Below the pieces are notes generated by a model, which saw only the letters and a list, made by a program, of their open reading frames with translations, was not told the DNA's origin and searched no databases. From positions 1-64,000 of the forward strand of contig NZ_JACAAX010000038.1 of assembly GCF_013377085.1 (NCBI RefSeq): a stretch of DNA of 64,000 nt, given 5' to 3'. Below are positions 26,944 to 36,052 of the stretch, piece after piece. The position numbers and the translations under genes are program-made. Each line of letters begins with the position of its first letter. Position 1 is the first letter of the stretch. This DNA is from Rhodoplanes sp. (GTDB taxonomy: Bacteria > Pseudomonadota > Alphaproteobacteria > Rhizobiales > Xanthobacteraceae).

Positions 26944-26968
26944 GGCCGCGCAAGCGGCCGTTTTCTCG
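26944..26968 (+). promoter_or_regulatory. Terminator-like hairpin in the rplY leader
   Basis: GGCCGC-GCAA-GCGGCC forms a 6-bp GC stem closed by a GNRA tetraloop (26944-26959) and is followed by GTTTTCTCG. It stands 30 bases before the rplY start and could act as an attenuator or a leader hairpin bound by a regulator. Confidence 0.4.
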
Positions 26969-26989
26969 TCGGAAAGAAGGACTAGACCA

Positions 26990-27754
26990 ATGACGATCGT
27001 CAAGGAGCTGAAGGCGACGTCGCGTCCGCGGGCCGGCAAGGGGGCCGCCCGGGCCGTGCGTCGTGAAGGCCGCGTGCCGGGCGTGATCTACGGCGACAAG
27101 CAACCCCCGCTCACCATCTCGGTCGACGAGGCGGAGCTGCACCAGCGCATCTTCGCGGGGCACTTCCTGACCAGCATCTACGAGATCGACATCGAGGGGG
27201 CGAAGCATCGCGTGATCCCGCGCGACTACCAGCTCGAGCCGATCCGCGACCGGCCCGTGCATGTCGATTTCATGCGGCTGGGCGAAGGCGCCACCATCCG
27301 GGTGCGGGTGCCGGTGCGCACCAAGAACGCCGAGGCGGCGCCGGGCATCAAGCGCGGCGGCACGGTCAGCATCGTCACCCACTCGGTGGAGCTGCGCTGC
27401 CCGGCCGACGCCATCCCGGAGGCCATCGAGGTCGATCTGGCCGGCCTCGACATCAACTATTCGCGCCATCTCAGCGATGTCACGCTGCCGCCCAACGTCA
27501 AGTCGGCCGGCAAGATCGACCCGACCCTGGTCACCATCGTGCCGCCCTCGGGCTACGCCGAAGAGATCAAGGCGGCCAAGGAGGCGGCTGCGGCTGCCGC
27601 CACGGCTCCGGCGGCGGGAGCGGCTCCGGCGGCCGGTGCGGCAGCTCCGGCGGCGGCCGGCGGCGACAAGAAGGCGGCGGCCGGCGGCGATAAGAAAGCG
27701 GCGGCCGGCGGCGACAAGAAGCCTGCCGACAAGAAGCCCGCCGACAAGAAGTGA
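26990..27754 (+). CDS. rplY: 50S ribosomal protein L25/general stress protein Ctc
   Basis: The 254-residue protein is the long, CTC-type L25. The N-terminal domain (to about residue 95) binds 5S rRNA and carries VKELKATSRPRAGKGAARAV and GRVPGVIYGD. The C-terminal beta domain (about 97-190) includes RPVHVDFMRLGEG and DINYSRHLSDVTLP. The last 50 residues are low-complexity: an Ala/Pro stretch, then three AAAGGDKK-type repeats and two PADKK repeats. AAGGA lies before the ATG. It is followed closely by pth, the usual pairing. Confidence 0.95.
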   Translation: MTIVKELKATSRPRAGKGAARAVRREGRVPGVIYGDKQPPLTISVDEAELHQRIFAGHFLTSIYEIDIEGAKHRVIPRDYQLEPIRDRPVHVDFMRLGEGATIRVRVPVRTKNAEAAPGIKRGGTVSIVTHSVELRCPADAIPEAIEVDLAGLDINYSRHLSDVTLPPNVKSAGKIDPTLVTIVPPSGYAEEIKAAKEAAAAAATAPAAGAAPAAGAAAPAAAGGDKKAAAGGDKKAAAGGDKKPADKKPADKK

Positions 27755-27811
27755 GGGAGCGGTCGGTCCGGGGCGGCGCCCGCCGCCTCCGGTCGACCGT
27801 GAGGCACCGCC

Positions 27812-28453
27812 ATGCGGCTCCTGGTCGGGCTCGGCAATCCGGGCCCCCGCTATGCGGGCAACCGCCACAATATCGGCTTCATGGCTGTCGACGCGATCGC
27901 GCGCCGCCACGGGTTTGCTCCGTGGCGGCGGCGCTTTCACGGTGTCGCGACCGAAGGGCCGCTCGGCGGCGAGCGGGTCATGCTGCTCCTCCCCGAGACC
28001 TATATGAACGAGTCCGGCCGTGCCGTGCTCGAAGCGGCCCAGTTCTACAAGGTCGGTCTCGACGACATCGTGGTGCTGCACGACGAGCTCGACCTGCCGC
28101 CCGGCAAGGTGCGCCTGAAGACCGGCGGCGGCGCCGCCGGCCACAATGGGTTGCGCTCGATCGGGGCCCATCTCGGCAACGACTTCCGCCGGGTGCGCAT
28201 CGGTATCGGCCACCCGGGCCTCAAGGAGCTGGTGCACAACTACGTGCTTCAGGATTTCGCCAAGGCCGAGCGCGACTGGGTCACGACCCTGTGCGACACC
28301 ATCGCGGACAATGCCGGCCTGCTCGCCAAGGGCCAGGACTCGACTTTTCAGAACAAGGTCCACTTGGCCATGCAGGCGAAGGGATTTTTGGGGCCCGACA
28401 AGCCGGAAAAGGAGAAAGGTCCGGACACCTCGAAACAACCAGGCCCGGCTTGA
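27812..28453 (+). CDS. pth: Peptidyl-tRNA hydrolase
   Basis: The 213-residue enzyme releases peptides from prematurely dissociated peptidyl-tRNA. Motifs are clear: [20 protein letters not shown] with the catalytic His in [44 protein letters not shown] and the RVRIGIGHP strand. The Lys/Pro-rich tail is longer than in E. coli but common in related bacteria. It lies 57 bases after rplY and is probably in the same operon. Confidence 0.96.
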   Translation: MRLLVGLGNPGPRYAGNRHNIGFMAVDAIARRHGFAPWRRRFHGVATEGPLGGERVMLLLPETYMNESGRAVLEAAQFYKVGLDDIVVLHDELDLPPGKVRLKTGGGAAGHNGLRSIGAHLGNDFRRVRIGIGHPGLKELVHNYVLQDFAKAERDWVTTLCDTIADNAGLLAKGQDSTFQNKVHLAMQAKGFLGPDKPEKEKGPDTSKQPGPA

Positions 28454-28503
28454 CCGGGATTCGCGGGGCCGCGACATCGGCCGGGACATCGAGAGGGCAG
28501 CGC

Positions 28504-28779
28504 ATGAAGAGCGTCACGATCTCTCTGCCGGACAGCGTGTATGACGACGCCGAGGCTGCAGCGGAGCCGCAAGGAATCACGTTGGCGCAGCTCGTCGCCG
28601 ATCTGGTGGAGAAGCATTGGCCCGCTGCCGAGGATCAGGCAGCGGCAGCGAAAGCGTTGGAGACGTTCTTTCGTGGTCCCGGCTTCCCCGGCATCAGCAA
28701 GAATCTGCCGACCCGCGAGGAGCTCTATGCCGAGCGCGACGACGAGTTGGCTCGCCGTCGGGGAGATCGCGATGCCTGA
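28504..28779 (+). CDS. Ribbon-helix-helix antitoxin-like protein, orphan
   Basis: The 91-residue protein starts MKSVTISLPDSVYDDAEAAA, the usual beta-strand and first helix of small ribbon-helix-helix or VapB-type antitoxins, followed by LAQLVADLVEKHW. The C-terminal part (TREELYAERDDELARRRG) is charged and could bind a toxin. A new ATG at 28772 overlaps its stop by 8 bases, the usual place of a toxin start. That frame keeps only a few plausible codons (MPDLVP) before running into intergenic repeat sequence, so the toxin seems lost. It follows pth. Confidence 0.6.
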   Translation: MKSVTISLPDSVYDDAEAAAEPQGITLAQLVADLVEKHWPAAEDQAAAAKALETFFRGPGFPGISKNLPTREELYAERDDELARRRGDRDA

Positions 28780-28800
28780 CCTCGTTCCACAATCGAAGCC
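28772..28800 (+). pseudogene. Possible toxin remnant overlapping the antitoxin gene
   Basis: An ATG in the last codons of the antitoxin-like gene opens a frame starting MPDLVPQSKP. From about 28802 its translation is the well-known reading of dispersed repeats (SALTLRCPAKRRS, then MRGLDPRIH). Only the overlap geometry suggests a former toxin; no toxin domain is left. Confidence 0.25.
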
Positions 28801-28801
28801 G

Positions 28802-28870
28802 TCTCTTTCCGCCCTCACCCTGAGGTGCCCCGCGAAGCGCCGCAGCAGGCACGAACCGTTCATCACGCAT
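28802..28870. repeat. Partial repeat of a further family (E)
   Basis: The stretch around CCTCACCCTGAGGTGCCCCG looks like one arm of a palindromic element widespread in Hyphomicrobiales. The other arm is not clear, and no second copy was found in the window, so this is from memory of the family. It sits directly before a family-A core. Confidence 0.4.
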
Positions 28871-28876
28871 TCAGGC

Positions 28877-28968
28877 GTCATGCGCGGGCTCGACCCGCGC
28901 ATCCATCGTCTTCGCAAAGAGCTTTCTTTCGCAGAGAGATGGACCGCCGGGTCGAGCCCGGCGATGAC
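28877..28968. repeat. Palindromic repeat, family A core (copy A2)
   Basis: It runs from GTCATGCGCGGGCTCGACCC to the facing GGGTCGAGCCCGGCGATGAC, with a variable centre. It matches the core of the full-length elements at 23852 and 47895 but lacks their terminal inverted repeats. It lies between the antitoxin remnant and ychF. Confidence 0.8.
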
Positions 28969-29024
28969 GCCGATGAAACCCGGCGAAGCCCCGCCCCCCG
29001 ATTTCCTGTTCTGACGAGAGCATC

Positions 29025-30122
29025 ATGGGATTCAAATGCGGCATCGTCGGCCTGCCGAATGTCGGCAAGTCGACCCTCTTCAACGCGCTCACCGCCACGG
29101 CGGCCGCGCAGGCGGCGAACTATCCGTTCTGCACCATCGAGCCGAATGTCGGCGAGGTGGCGGTTCCGGATCCGCGGCTCGACGTGCTGGCCGGCATCGC
29201 CAAATCCGGCGAGATCATCCCGACCCGGCTCGCCTTCGTCGACATCGCCGGCCTGGTGCGCGGCGCCTCGCAGGGCGAGGGGCTCGGCAACCAGTTCCTC
29301 GCCAATATCCGCGAGGTCGACGCCATCGTGCATGTGGTGCGCTGCTTCGACGACGGCGACGTCACCCATGTCGAGGGACGGATCGATCCGGTCGCCGACA
29401 TCGAGACCATCGAGACCGAGCTGATGCTCGCCGATCTCGACAGCCTGGAGCGCCGCGTCGATCAGCTCGAGAAGAAGGCCAAGGGCGGCGACAAGGAGTC
29501 GAAGGAGACGCTCGAGCTGGTCAACCGCGCGCTCGTGCTGCTGCGCGAGGGCAAGCCGGCCCGGCTCGTCCAGCTCCGGCCCGAGGACGAGAAGCCGTTC
29601 CGCATGCTCGGGCTGTTGTCCTCGAAGCCCGTCCTCTACGTGTGCAACGTCGACGAGGGCTCGGCCGCCACCGGGAACGCCTACGCCAAGGCGGTCGAGG
29701 CGCGAGCCTCCGAGGAGGGCGAGGGCTCGGTGGTCATCTCGGCCCAGATCGAGGCGGAGATCGCCATCCTGCCGACCGAGGAGCGCGCCGACTATCTCGC
29801 CGCCATCGGGCTCGAGGAGCCCGGCCTCAACCGGCTGATCCGGGCCGGCTACGCGCTCCTGGATCTCGTCACCTTCTTCACGGTCGGCCCGAAGGAGGCG
29901 CGCGCCTGGACGGTGACGCGCGGCACCCGCGCGCCGCAGGCGGCCGGCGTGATCCACACCGATTTCGAGCGCGGCTTCATCCGCTCCGAGACCATCGCCT
30001 ACGACGACTACGTCACCTATGGCGGCGAGGCGGGCGCCCGCGACGTCGGCCGGCTGCGGCTCGAGGGCAAGGAGTATGTGGTCGTCGACGGCGACGTGCT
30101 GCACTTCCGCTTTGCCACGTGA
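29025..30122 (+). CDS. ychF: Redox-regulated ATPase YchF (OLA1 family)
   Basis: The 365-residue protein fits YchF throughout. The P-loop [15 protein letters not shown] (residues 9-23) is followed by [33 protein letters not shown], a coiled-coil (about 130-160) and the C-terminal TGS domain with [25 protein letters not shown] and the [13 protein letters not shown] end. It binds ribosomes and prefers ATP to GTP because its specificity motif is not NKxD. It is a single gene with repeats on both sides. Confidence 0.96.
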   Translation: MGFKCGIVGLPNVGKSTLFNALTATAAAQAANYPFCTIEPNVGEVAVPDPRLDVLAGIAKSGEIIPTRLAFVDIAGLVRGASQGEGLGNQFLANIREVDAIVHVVRCFDDGDVTHVEGRIDPVADIETIETELMLADLDSLERRVDQLEKKAKGGDKESKETLELVNRALVLLREGKPARLVQLRPEDEKPFRMLGLLSSKPVLYVCNVDEGSAATGNAYAKAVEARASEEGEGSVVISAQIEAEIAILPTEERADYLAAIGLEEPGLNRLIRAGYALLDLVTFFTVGPKEARAWTVTRGTRAPQAAGVIHTDFERGFIRSETIAYDDYVTYGGEAGARDVGRLRLEGKEYVVVDGDVLHFRFAT

Positions 30123-30137
30123 GCGCCGTCCTCTCGA

Positions 30138-30218
30138 CCGCTCGTCCCCGCGAAGGCGGGGACCCAGAAGCCCCGCACAGTGCCGCCCCTGGATGCCCGC
30201 TTCCGCGGGCATGAGCGG
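30138..30218. repeat. Palindromic repeat, family C (copy C1)
   Basis: It starts CCGCTCGTCCCCGCGAAGGC and ends with a facing CGGGCATGAGCGG. The outer CCGCTC/GAGCGG arms and inner GC-rich arms make a double hairpin. It lies between the convergent ychF and DUF4282 genes. Confidence 0.75.
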
Positions 30219-30241
30219 AGCGTGAGCGGCACGCGCCGCAG

Positions 30242-30532
30242 CTACATCGGCCCGCGATTGCGGATGGCGCCGAGGTGCTCGTTGATCCGGAACACGATCA
30301 GCACGAACTCGGCCGAGATGCGCGCCACGATGATGCCGACGAACGCGCCGAGCAGGCTGCCGACCATCGCCACCAGGCCGGCGAAGAAGCTCTCCGCCAT
30401 CAGGGCGATCGAGGAGACGAGGCCGGACAGGCCGAACAGCACCGAGAGCCCCACGGCCAGCCAGTAGAACACCTTGATGATCGACGGGGTGATGAAGCGA
30501 TCCCACTGGAAAAGGTCGCCGAACGAAAACAT
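30242..30532 (-). CDS. DUF4282 small membrane protein
   Basis: The 96-residue protein begins MFSFGDLFQWDRFITPSIIK, the typical DUF4282 start, with two long hydrophobic helices (about 20-45 and 50-80) and the family ending ISAEFVLIVFRINEHL. It should be an inner-membrane protein with both ends in the cytoplasm. Its function is unknown. It is convergent with ychF across a family-C repeat. Confidence 0.85.
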   Translation of the reverse strand: MFSFGDLFQWDRFITPSIIKVFYWLAVGLSVLFGLSGLVSSIALMAESFFAGLVAMVGSLLGAFVGIIVARISAEFVLIVFRINEHLGAIRNRGPM

Positions 30533-30853
30533 GAAGCCTCTCCTCTGGCGGGCCGTGCCGCGCGGCGGCCCTCGTCGCCCACGTCGCGGGTGTGCCGTGT
30601 GATGCCGGCCCCCCGGAGTCCGCCCCTGCTCCGCCGGCCGTTCTGCCCTGGAATTGTGGTGTGCTCGCGTCGACGCGAGTCGGCAGCCGGCCGCACCCAC
30701 GCCCCGCCGCCGTCCATCCCCGGCTGGTTGCCGGCATGGTGAACGAGTCGTTGCCTCGACCGGAGAGGCCGGCTTCAATCGCGCGCCGGGGCGACTCGGA
30801 CCGTCCCCCGGCACCTCGCGGCGTCAAATCCCTTCCGCCCTGGAGCACCGACC
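30533..30853. other. Intergenic stretch, nothing recognised
   Basis: About 320 bases between the divergent DUF4282 and MFS genes. Promoters for both must lie here, but no clear consensus elements, repeats or small genes were seen. Confidence 0.4.
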
Positions 30854-32065
30854 GTGCCGCATCCCCACGCGCAGGACGTCGCGCCTGCCGTCCGCCGCGC
30901 CGAGGAGCGCCGAGCCCTGGCAGTCGCCGGCGGCGCCCACATGCTGCACGACGGCTATACCGACATGGTCTATGTGCTGCTGCCGGTTTGGCAGGCCGAG
31001 TTCGGCCTCACCTATGCGGCGGTCGGCCTGCTGCGCAGCCTCTATGCCGGCGTCATGGCGGGCCTGCAGATCCCGGCCGGATTGCTGGCCGAGCGGCTCG
31101 GCGCCGGTCCGGTCCTGGCGCTCGGCACCGCGCTCGCCGGCCTCGGCTATGTGCTGGCCGGCGCCAGCACCGGCCTCCTGGTGCTCGGCCTCGCTCTGGC
31201 TTCGAGCGGCCTCGGCTCCAGCACCCAGCACCCGCTCGCCTCGTCCCTGGTGGCGCAGGCGTTCGAGGGGCCGCGCTCCCTGAAGGCGATCGGCACCTAC
31301 AATTTCACCGGCGACCTCGGCAAGATGGCGCTGCCGCTGGTCGCCGCCCTGCTGCTCACCGTGACCACCTGGCGGGCCACCGTGGTGATCCTCGGCGCCT
31401 TCGGGGTCTTGGCGGCGATCGCCATCCTGGTTTTCGCGCCGCGCCCGACGGCCCCGACCGCCTGCCCGGCCGGCGCCGCCGCCCCCGGCTCGGACCGGCC
31501 GGTGGCCGGGCCGGCCGGTTTCCGGCTGCTGGTCTGCATTGCGCTGGTCGACAGTGCGACCCGGATGGCCTTCCTCACCTTCCTGCCGTTCCTGCTGACT
31601 GCCAAGCAAGCCGATGTCGCCACGATCGGCTTCGCGTTTTCGCTGGTGTTCGCCGGCGGCGCCGCCGGCAAGCTGGTCTGCGCCTTCGTCGGCGCCCGCA
31701 TCGGCGTCTTCGCCACCGTGCTGGCGACCGAAATCCTGACCACCGCGACGATCCTGCTGCTGCTGCCGCTGCCGCTCGCGGCCGGGCTGGTCCTGCTGCC
31801 GCTGATCGGGGTGGCCCTCAACGGCACCTCCTCGGTGCTGTACGGGTCGGTTCCCGTTCTGGTCGCGCCGGCGCGGCGGGCCCGGGCCTTCGGCCTGTTC
31901 TACACGGCGACCATCGGGTCGGGCGCCGCCTCCCCGGTGCTGTTCGGGGTGATCGGCGACGCCATCGGGCTACGCCCCGTGCTCGTGCTGATCGCCGGCT
32001 TCGCGCTGCTGACGGTGCCGCTCGCCGTGGCCCTGCGGCCGGCCCTCCCGGCCCCGGTCGAATGA
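30854..32065 (+). CDS. MFS transporter, fosmidomycin-resistance (Fsr)-like
   Basis: The 403-residue protein has 12 membrane segments. The N-terminal segment GGAHMLHDGYTDMVYVLLPV and the following AGLLAERLGAGPVLALG loop resemble Fsr-type efflux proteins. Other landmarks are SSTQHPLASSLVAQAF and YNFTGDLGKMALPL. It probably exports a small molecule across the inner membrane; the substrate is unknown. It starts with GTG at 30854, with GGAG 9 bases upstream. It is followed after 74 bases by a DUF2948 gene. Confidence 0.82.
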   Translation: MPHPHAQDVAPAVRRAEERRALAVAGGAHMLHDGYTDMVYVLLPVWQAEFGLTYAAVGLLRSLYAGVMAGLQIPAGLLAERLGAGPVLALGTALAGLGYVLAGASTGLLVLGLALASSGLGSSTQHPLASSLVAQAFEGPRSLKAIGTYNFTGDLGKMALPLVAALLLTVTTWRATVVILGAFGVLAAIAILVFAPRPTAPTACPAGAAAPGSDRPVAGPAGFRLLVCIALVDSATRMAFLTFLPFLLTAKQADVATIGFAFSLVFAGGAAGKLVCAFVGARIGVFATVLATEILTTATILLLLPLPLAAGLVLLPLIGVALNGTSSVLYGSVPVLVAPARRARAFGLFYTATIGSGAASPVLFGVIGDAIGLRPVLVLIAGFALLTVPLAVALRPALPAPVE

Positions 32066-32139
32066 ACGATTCGGAACGCAATCGAGGCTTGTGCACGGCG
32101 GTTCGGTTTCCTAACTACGGCTGAGCAGGAGCCGCCGTC

Positions 32140-32586
32140 ATGGATCAACTCAAGCTCGTCGCCCTCGACCAGGACGATCTCGAGATCGTCGCCACCCATC
32201 TCCAGGACTCCCATGTGAAAGTGGGCGACATCCATTGGCGACCGCAGGAGAAGCGGCTGGTGATGGGCCTCGACCGCTTCGACTGGGAGTGCGCCGTCTG
32301 CGGCGAGCCGCATTTCCGGCGACGTCGCACCGCGCTGCGCTTCGACCGGGTGCTCGCCTGCAAGTGCCGCAACGTGCAGTCCCAGGCCAAGGACGTCGTC
32401 CTCAACCTGCTCACCATCGAGTTCGTGCAAGCCGGCGCGCCCGGCGGCAGCGTCGTACTGATCTTCTCGGGCGGCGGCGAGATGCGGCTCGACGTGGAGT
32501 GCCTGGAGGTGGAGCTTGCCGACCTCGGACCGGTATGGGATACGACCTGCTGTCCGGCGCACGAGGACCAGGTGAGCCCGGCCTGA
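32140..32586 (+). CDS. DUF2948 family protein
   Basis: The 148-residue protein starts MDQLKLVALDQDDLEIVATH and contains the family pattern HLQDSHVKVGDIHWRPQEKR, then FDRVLACKCRNVQ and a C-terminal FSGGGEMRLDVECLEVELAD. The family is restricted to Alphaproteobacteria, usually lies directly before hisD as here, and has no known function. It has no signal peptide. AGGAG precedes the start. Confidence 0.88.
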   Translation: MDQLKLVALDQDDLEIVATHLQDSHVKVGDIHWRPQEKRLVMGLDRFDWECAVCGEPHFRRRRTALRFDRVLACKCRNVQSQAKDVVLNLLTIEFVQAGAPGGSVVLIFSGGGEMRLDVECLEVELADLGPVWDTTCCPAHEDQVSPA

Positions 32587-32744
32587 CGGCCGCGGTCCGC
32601 CTCACTTTTTCGGCTCACCCAACGGCCGGGAAAACCAGGAGATCCCCGTCGCGCCTGCCGCGTCCCTGACTGCAGCCGGGCGGCAGCAGGATCTGAGCGC
32701 ACCGGCTCGCCAGTGCGCCGCCTCCCACGCCCGGGGGTCCTGCC

Positions 32745-34040
32745 ATGCCTGTCCGTCTCGACACGAGCGATCCCGATTTCAAGAGCCGTTTCGCCGCTCT
32801 CCTGGGCAGCAAGCGCGAGACGGCGCCCGATGTCGAGGCGGCGGTCCGCGCCATCGTCGACGACGTGCGGGCGCGCGGCGACGCGGCCCTGATCGAGCTG
32901 TCCAAAACATTCGACGGGATCGACCTCGCCGCCACGGGCCTCAGGGTTTCGCGCGACGAGATCGCGGCAGCGGTTTCTGTCTGCGATCCAAAGGACATCG
33001 CGGCGCTGACGCTCGCGCGCGACCGCATCGAGGCCTATCACCGCCGCCAGCTCCCCGCCGACGAGCGCTTCACCGACGCGCTCGGGGTCGAGCTCGGCTA
33101 CCGCTGGACCCCGGTCGAGGCCGCCGGCCTGTACGTGCCGGGCGGCACCGCCGCCTATCCGTCCTCGGTGCTGATGAACGCCGTGCCGGCCAAGGTGGCC
33201 GGCGTCGCCCGCCTCGTGATGGTCGTCCCGTCGCCGGGCGGAAAACTCTCGCCGCTGGTGCTGACGGCGGCCGACCTCGCCGGGGTCGACGAGATTTATC
33301 GGGTCGGCGGCGCCCAGGCCGTGGCGGCGCTCGCCTGGGGCACCGCGACCATCGCGCCGGTCGACAAGATCGTCGGCCCGGGCAATGCCTATGTGGCGGC
33401 CGCCAAGCGCATCGTCTTCGGCAAGGTCGGCATCGACATGATCGCCGGCCCGTCCGAGGTGCTGATCGTGGCCGACCGCAGCGCCGACCCGGACTGGATC
33501 GCCGCCGATCTCCTGGCCCAGGCCGAGCACGACCCCGCCGCGCAGTCGATCCTGATCACCGACAATGCGATTCTCGCCGACGCCGTCGAGGCCGCCCTGG
33601 CGGCTCAACTGGTGACGCTGCCGCGTGAAAAGATCGCCGGCGCGTCGTGGCGCGACCACGGCGCCGTCATCCTGGTGGGGAGCCTGGACGAGGCGGTCGG
33701 CCTCGCCGACGCGATCGCGCCCGAGCATCTCGAGCTCGCGGTCGAGAACCCCGAGCCGCTCGCCGCAGCCGTACGCCATGCCGGGGCGATCTTCGTCGGC
33801 ACCCACACGCCGGAGGCGATCGGCGACTATGTGGCGGGCTCGAACCATGTGCTGCCGACAGCGCGCTCGGCGCGCTTCTCGTCCGGGCTCGGCGTGCTCG
33901 ACTTCATGAAGCGCACCTCGATCCTGCGCTGCGGGCCGGCCCAGCTCGCCGCGCTCGGCCCGGCCGCCGTCACGCTGGCGCAGGCCGAAGGCCTGGACGC
34001 GCATGCGCGCTCGGTCGCGCTCCGGCTGGGGGCGCGATGA
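32745..34040 (+). CDS. hisD: Histidinol dehydrogenase
   Basis: The 431-residue enzyme catalyses the last two steps of histidine synthesis, oxidising histidinol to histidine with NAD. Motifs include [52 protein letters not shown], the zinc-ligand region [13 protein letters not shown] and the catalytic [11 protein letters not shown]. It ends near [16 protein letters not shown]. Its stop overlaps the next start (ATGA), so it is translationally coupled to the UPF0262 gene. Confidence 0.97.
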   Translation: MPVRLDTSDPDFKSRFAALLGSKRETAPDVEAAVRAIVDDVRARGDAALIELSKTFDGIDLAATGLRVSRDEIAAAVSVCDPKDIAALTLARDRIEAYHRRQLPADERFTDALGVELGYRWTPVEAAGLYVPGGTAAYPSSVLMNAVPAKVAGVARLVMVVPSPGGKLSPLVLTAADLAGVDEIYRVGGAQAVAALAWGTATIAPVDKIVGPGNAYVAAAKRIVFGKVGIDMIAGPSEVLIVADRSADPDWIAADLLAQAEHDPAAQSILITDNAILADAVEAALAAQLVTLPREKIAGASWRDHGAVILVGSLDEAVGLADAIAPEHLELAVENPEPLAAAVRHAGAIFVGTHTPEAIGDYVAGSNHVLPTARSARFSSGLGVLDFMKRTSILRCGPAQLAALGPAAVTLAQAEGLDAHARSVALRLGAR

Positions 34041-34531
34041 CGCACGCCCGCGACGATGACCGGTCGGCCCGCCGCCTGGTCGAGGTGACGCTCGACCACG
34101 ACACCATCGGGCCCGGCAATCGCGACATCGAGCACGAGCGGTCGGTCGCCATCTACGACCTGCTCGAGGACAATCTGTTCGCCCCGCTCGGCCACGAGGG
34201 CGGCCCCTATTGCCTGCGGCTGCTGCTGGTCAACGACCGGCTGGTGTTCGACGTCCGCCAGCGCGACGGTGCGCCCGTGGTGGCGCATTATCTGTCGCTC
34301 ACGCCGTTCCGGCGCATCGTGAAGGACTACTTCCTGATGTGCGAAAGCTACCACACCGCCATCCGCACCGCCTCGCCGAGCCAGATCGAGGCGATCGACG
34401 TCGGCCGGCGCGGCCTGCACAACGAGGGCTCCGAGCTGCTCACCGAGCGGCTGAAGGACAAGATCGAGATCGACTTCGACACGGCGCGTCGGCTGTTCAC
34501 GCTGATCTCCGTGCTGCACTGGAAGGGGTGA
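34037..34531 (+). CDS. UPF0262 family protein
   Basis: The 164-residue protein fits UPF0262: [55 protein letters not shown] and an end in [14 protein letters not shown]. The family is alphaproteobacterial, cytoplasmic and of unknown function, and usually sits between hisD and a low-molecular-weight phosphatase gene, as here. Its start overlaps the hisD stop, and its stop overlaps the next ATG. Confidence 0.92.
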   Translation: MTHARDDDRSARRLVEVTLDHDTIGPGNRDIEHERSVAIYDLLEDNLFAPLGHEGGPYCLRLLLVNDRLVFDVRQRDGAPVVAHYLSLTPFRRIVKDYFLMCESYHTAIRTASPSQIEAIDVGRRGLHNEGSELLTERLKDKIEIDFDTARRLFTLISVLHWKG

Positions 34532-35016
34532 TGGCCATGGCCCCGCCGGTCCCCCCGCCGGGGCGTGCCGGGCCGCCGGGCGCCGTGCTGTTCGTCTGCG
34601 CCTACAACTCCGTGCGCTCGCCCATGGCAGCCGCCATGTTCCGCCAGTATTTCGGCCATCGCAGCTATGTCGGCTCGGCCGGCGTGCGCCGGGGCGACCC
34701 CGATCCGTTCGCCACCGCCGTGATGGAGGAGATCGGCCTCGATCTCAGCGGCCACAAGCCGATGACCTTCGAGGAGCTCGAGGATCTCGAGGGTCTCAAT
34801 TTCGATCTGATCATCACGTTGTCGCCGGAGGCGCATCACCGCGCCCTCGAGGTCACCCGCACGCTCGCCATCGATGTCGAGTACTGGCCGACCCACGATC
34901 CGGGCGCCGTCGAGGAGGGCAGCCGGGCGCAGCGGCTGGACGCCTATCGCGAGATCCGCGACCAGCTCCTCGCCCGCATCGAGCAGCGGTTCGGAAGCGG
35001 CGGCTTCGGGAGCTGA
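34531..35016 (+). CDS. Low-molecular-weight protein tyrosine phosphatase/arsenate reductase-like protein
   Basis: The P-loop VLFVCAYNSVRSP has the Cys-x5-Arg signature (Cys23, Arg29), and YWPTHDP near the C-terminus supplies the catalytic Asp, so it should be a working phosphatase or arsenate-reductase-like enzyme of about 161 residues. The substrate is unknown. The first 17 residues are a Pro/Gly-rich extension. It is coupled to the UPF0262 gene by a TGATG overlap and ends the hisD group; downstream the order breaks at a family-B repeat. Confidence 0.88.
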   Translation: MAMAPPVPPPGRAGPPGAVLFVCAYNSVRSPMAAAMFRQYFGHRSYVGSAGVRRGDPDPFATAVMEEIGLDLSGHKPMTFEELEDLEGLNFDLIITLSPEAHHRALEVTRTLAIDVEYWPTHDPGAVEEGSRAQRLDAYREIRDQLLARIEQRFGSGGFGS

Positions 35017-35029
35017 GAGAAGTCACGCG

Positions 35030-35132
35030 GTCATTCCGGGGCGCGGGCTGAAAGCCCGCGAGCCCGGAATCCATAAACACAGACCGGGGTTATGGATTCC
35101 GGGCTCGCCGCTGCGCGGCGCCCCGGAATGAC
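35030..35132. repeat. Palindromic repeat, family B (copy B1)
   Basis: It begins GTCATTCCGGGGCGCGGGCT and ends in the facing GCGCCCCGGAATGAC, with inner arms around GAGCCCGGAATCCATA and TATGGATTCCGGGCTC. It lies exactly at the left border of the amidohydrolase-transporter block. Confidence 0.85.
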
Positions 35133-35150
35133 AGAGATCGTTCGCTCACT

Positions 35151-35969
35151 TCACCCGGCGAAGCCGAACAGCTTTCGCGACGTCTCGGCGACTGCGGCCT
35201 GCTCGGCGGGCGTGAGCCACGTCCGCAGTTCCGTGATCCCGTCCTCGTAGCGACGGGTCGCCTCGAACTCGGTGAACGGCCAGTCGCTTCCCCACAAGAG
35301 GCGCCCCGGTCCGAGCGCGTCGAGAAGCGCGCCGGCATAGGGCGCCGCGTCGGCGCCACCGCAGCGATAGCTCCCCGAGATTTTCACATGGAGAGGCCCG
35401 TCCGGCCCGGCGGCCAGCAGTCTTCGGAATCCGGGATCGTCGATGCCGAGCGCCGGATCGGGCCGGCCAAAATGGTCGATCACGAGAGGCGCGCCGAGCG
35501 GCGCAAGACCGTCGATAAGCACAGGCAGATCGCGGCCCTGCGCCTGGATCTCGATTTGCCAGCCGCGCGCCGCGATGCGTTTCAACATCGCCGTCCAGTC
35601 CGGTGCCAGCACGTCGCGAACATCCTTGCCGAGCAGATTGAGCCGGATGCCGACCACGCCGGCGCGCGCGAACGCATCGAGCTGCGCGTCCGCGACGGAG
35701 GGGTCGACCACCACGATGCCGCGCAGCTTTTCGGGAGCGAGCGCCAGCGTCTCGACGAGATAGGCGTTGTCGGTGCCGAGGAACGAGGGCTGCACCAGCA
35801 CGATGCGGTCGATGCCGTGCCGGCCCGCCACGGCGAACAGGTCGGCGGGCGGAAAATCGCCGCTCGGGCTGTGGCGGCGCCCCGCCGCCAGCGGCAAAGC
35901 GCGGGTGAAGACATGGACGTGCGTATCGATGATCGGCGTGTCGGTCGGGAGAATCGCAGGATTGGTCAT
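35151..35969 (-). CDS. Amidohydrolase family protein (2-pyrone-4,6-dicarboxylate lactonase-like)
   Basis: The 272-residue TIM-barrel hydrolase shows the metal-binding IIDTHVHVFT near the N-terminus, VGIRLNLLG, VIDHFGRPDP and WGSDWPFTE at the C-terminal side, all typical of amidohydrolase_2 proteins. Relatives open lactone or pyrone rings of dicarboxylates. Its neighbours are a divergent GntR regulator and a tricarboxylate transporter operon, which suggests degradation of an imported organic acid. The true substrate is unknown. Confidence 0.85.
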   Translation of the reverse strand: MTNPAILPTDTPIIDTHVHVFTRALPLAAGRRHSPSGDFPPADLFAVAGRHGIDRIVLVQPSFLGTDNAYLVETLALAPEKLRGIVVVDPSVADAQLDAFARAGVVGIRLNLLGKDVRDVLAPDWTAMLKRIAARGWQIEIQAQGRDLPVLIDGLAPLGAPLVIDHFGRPDPALGIDDPGFRRLLAAGPDGPLHVKISGSYRCGGADAAPYAGALLDALGPGRLLWGSDWPFTEFEATRRYEDGITELRTWLTPAEQAAVAETSRKLFGFAG

Positions 35970-36006
35970 CGCGGTCGTTGCCAGAGGGGCCCTCCACGTC
36001 CTATAC

Positions 36007-36018
36007 TCCTCTAGAGGA
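36007..36018. promoter_or_regulatory. Probable GntR operator
   Basis: TCCTCTAGAGGA is a perfect 12-bp palindrome located in the 83-base gap between the divergent amidohydrolase and gntR genes. Its size and position suit a GntR/HutC-type dimer controlling both directions. Confidence 0.55.
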
Positions 36019-36052
36019 CTAGCTGACCAGAGCCTTCGAGGCCCCAGCCGCC

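Noticed and set aside
26743-26990. Riboswitch in the rplY leader
   Set aside because: No known aptamer pattern was seen; only a simple hairpin can be supported.
28865-29000. Short frames reading MRGLDPRIH, MDARVEPAHD and similar
   Set aside because: These are translations of the palindromic repeats and recur at every family-A copy; they are not genes.
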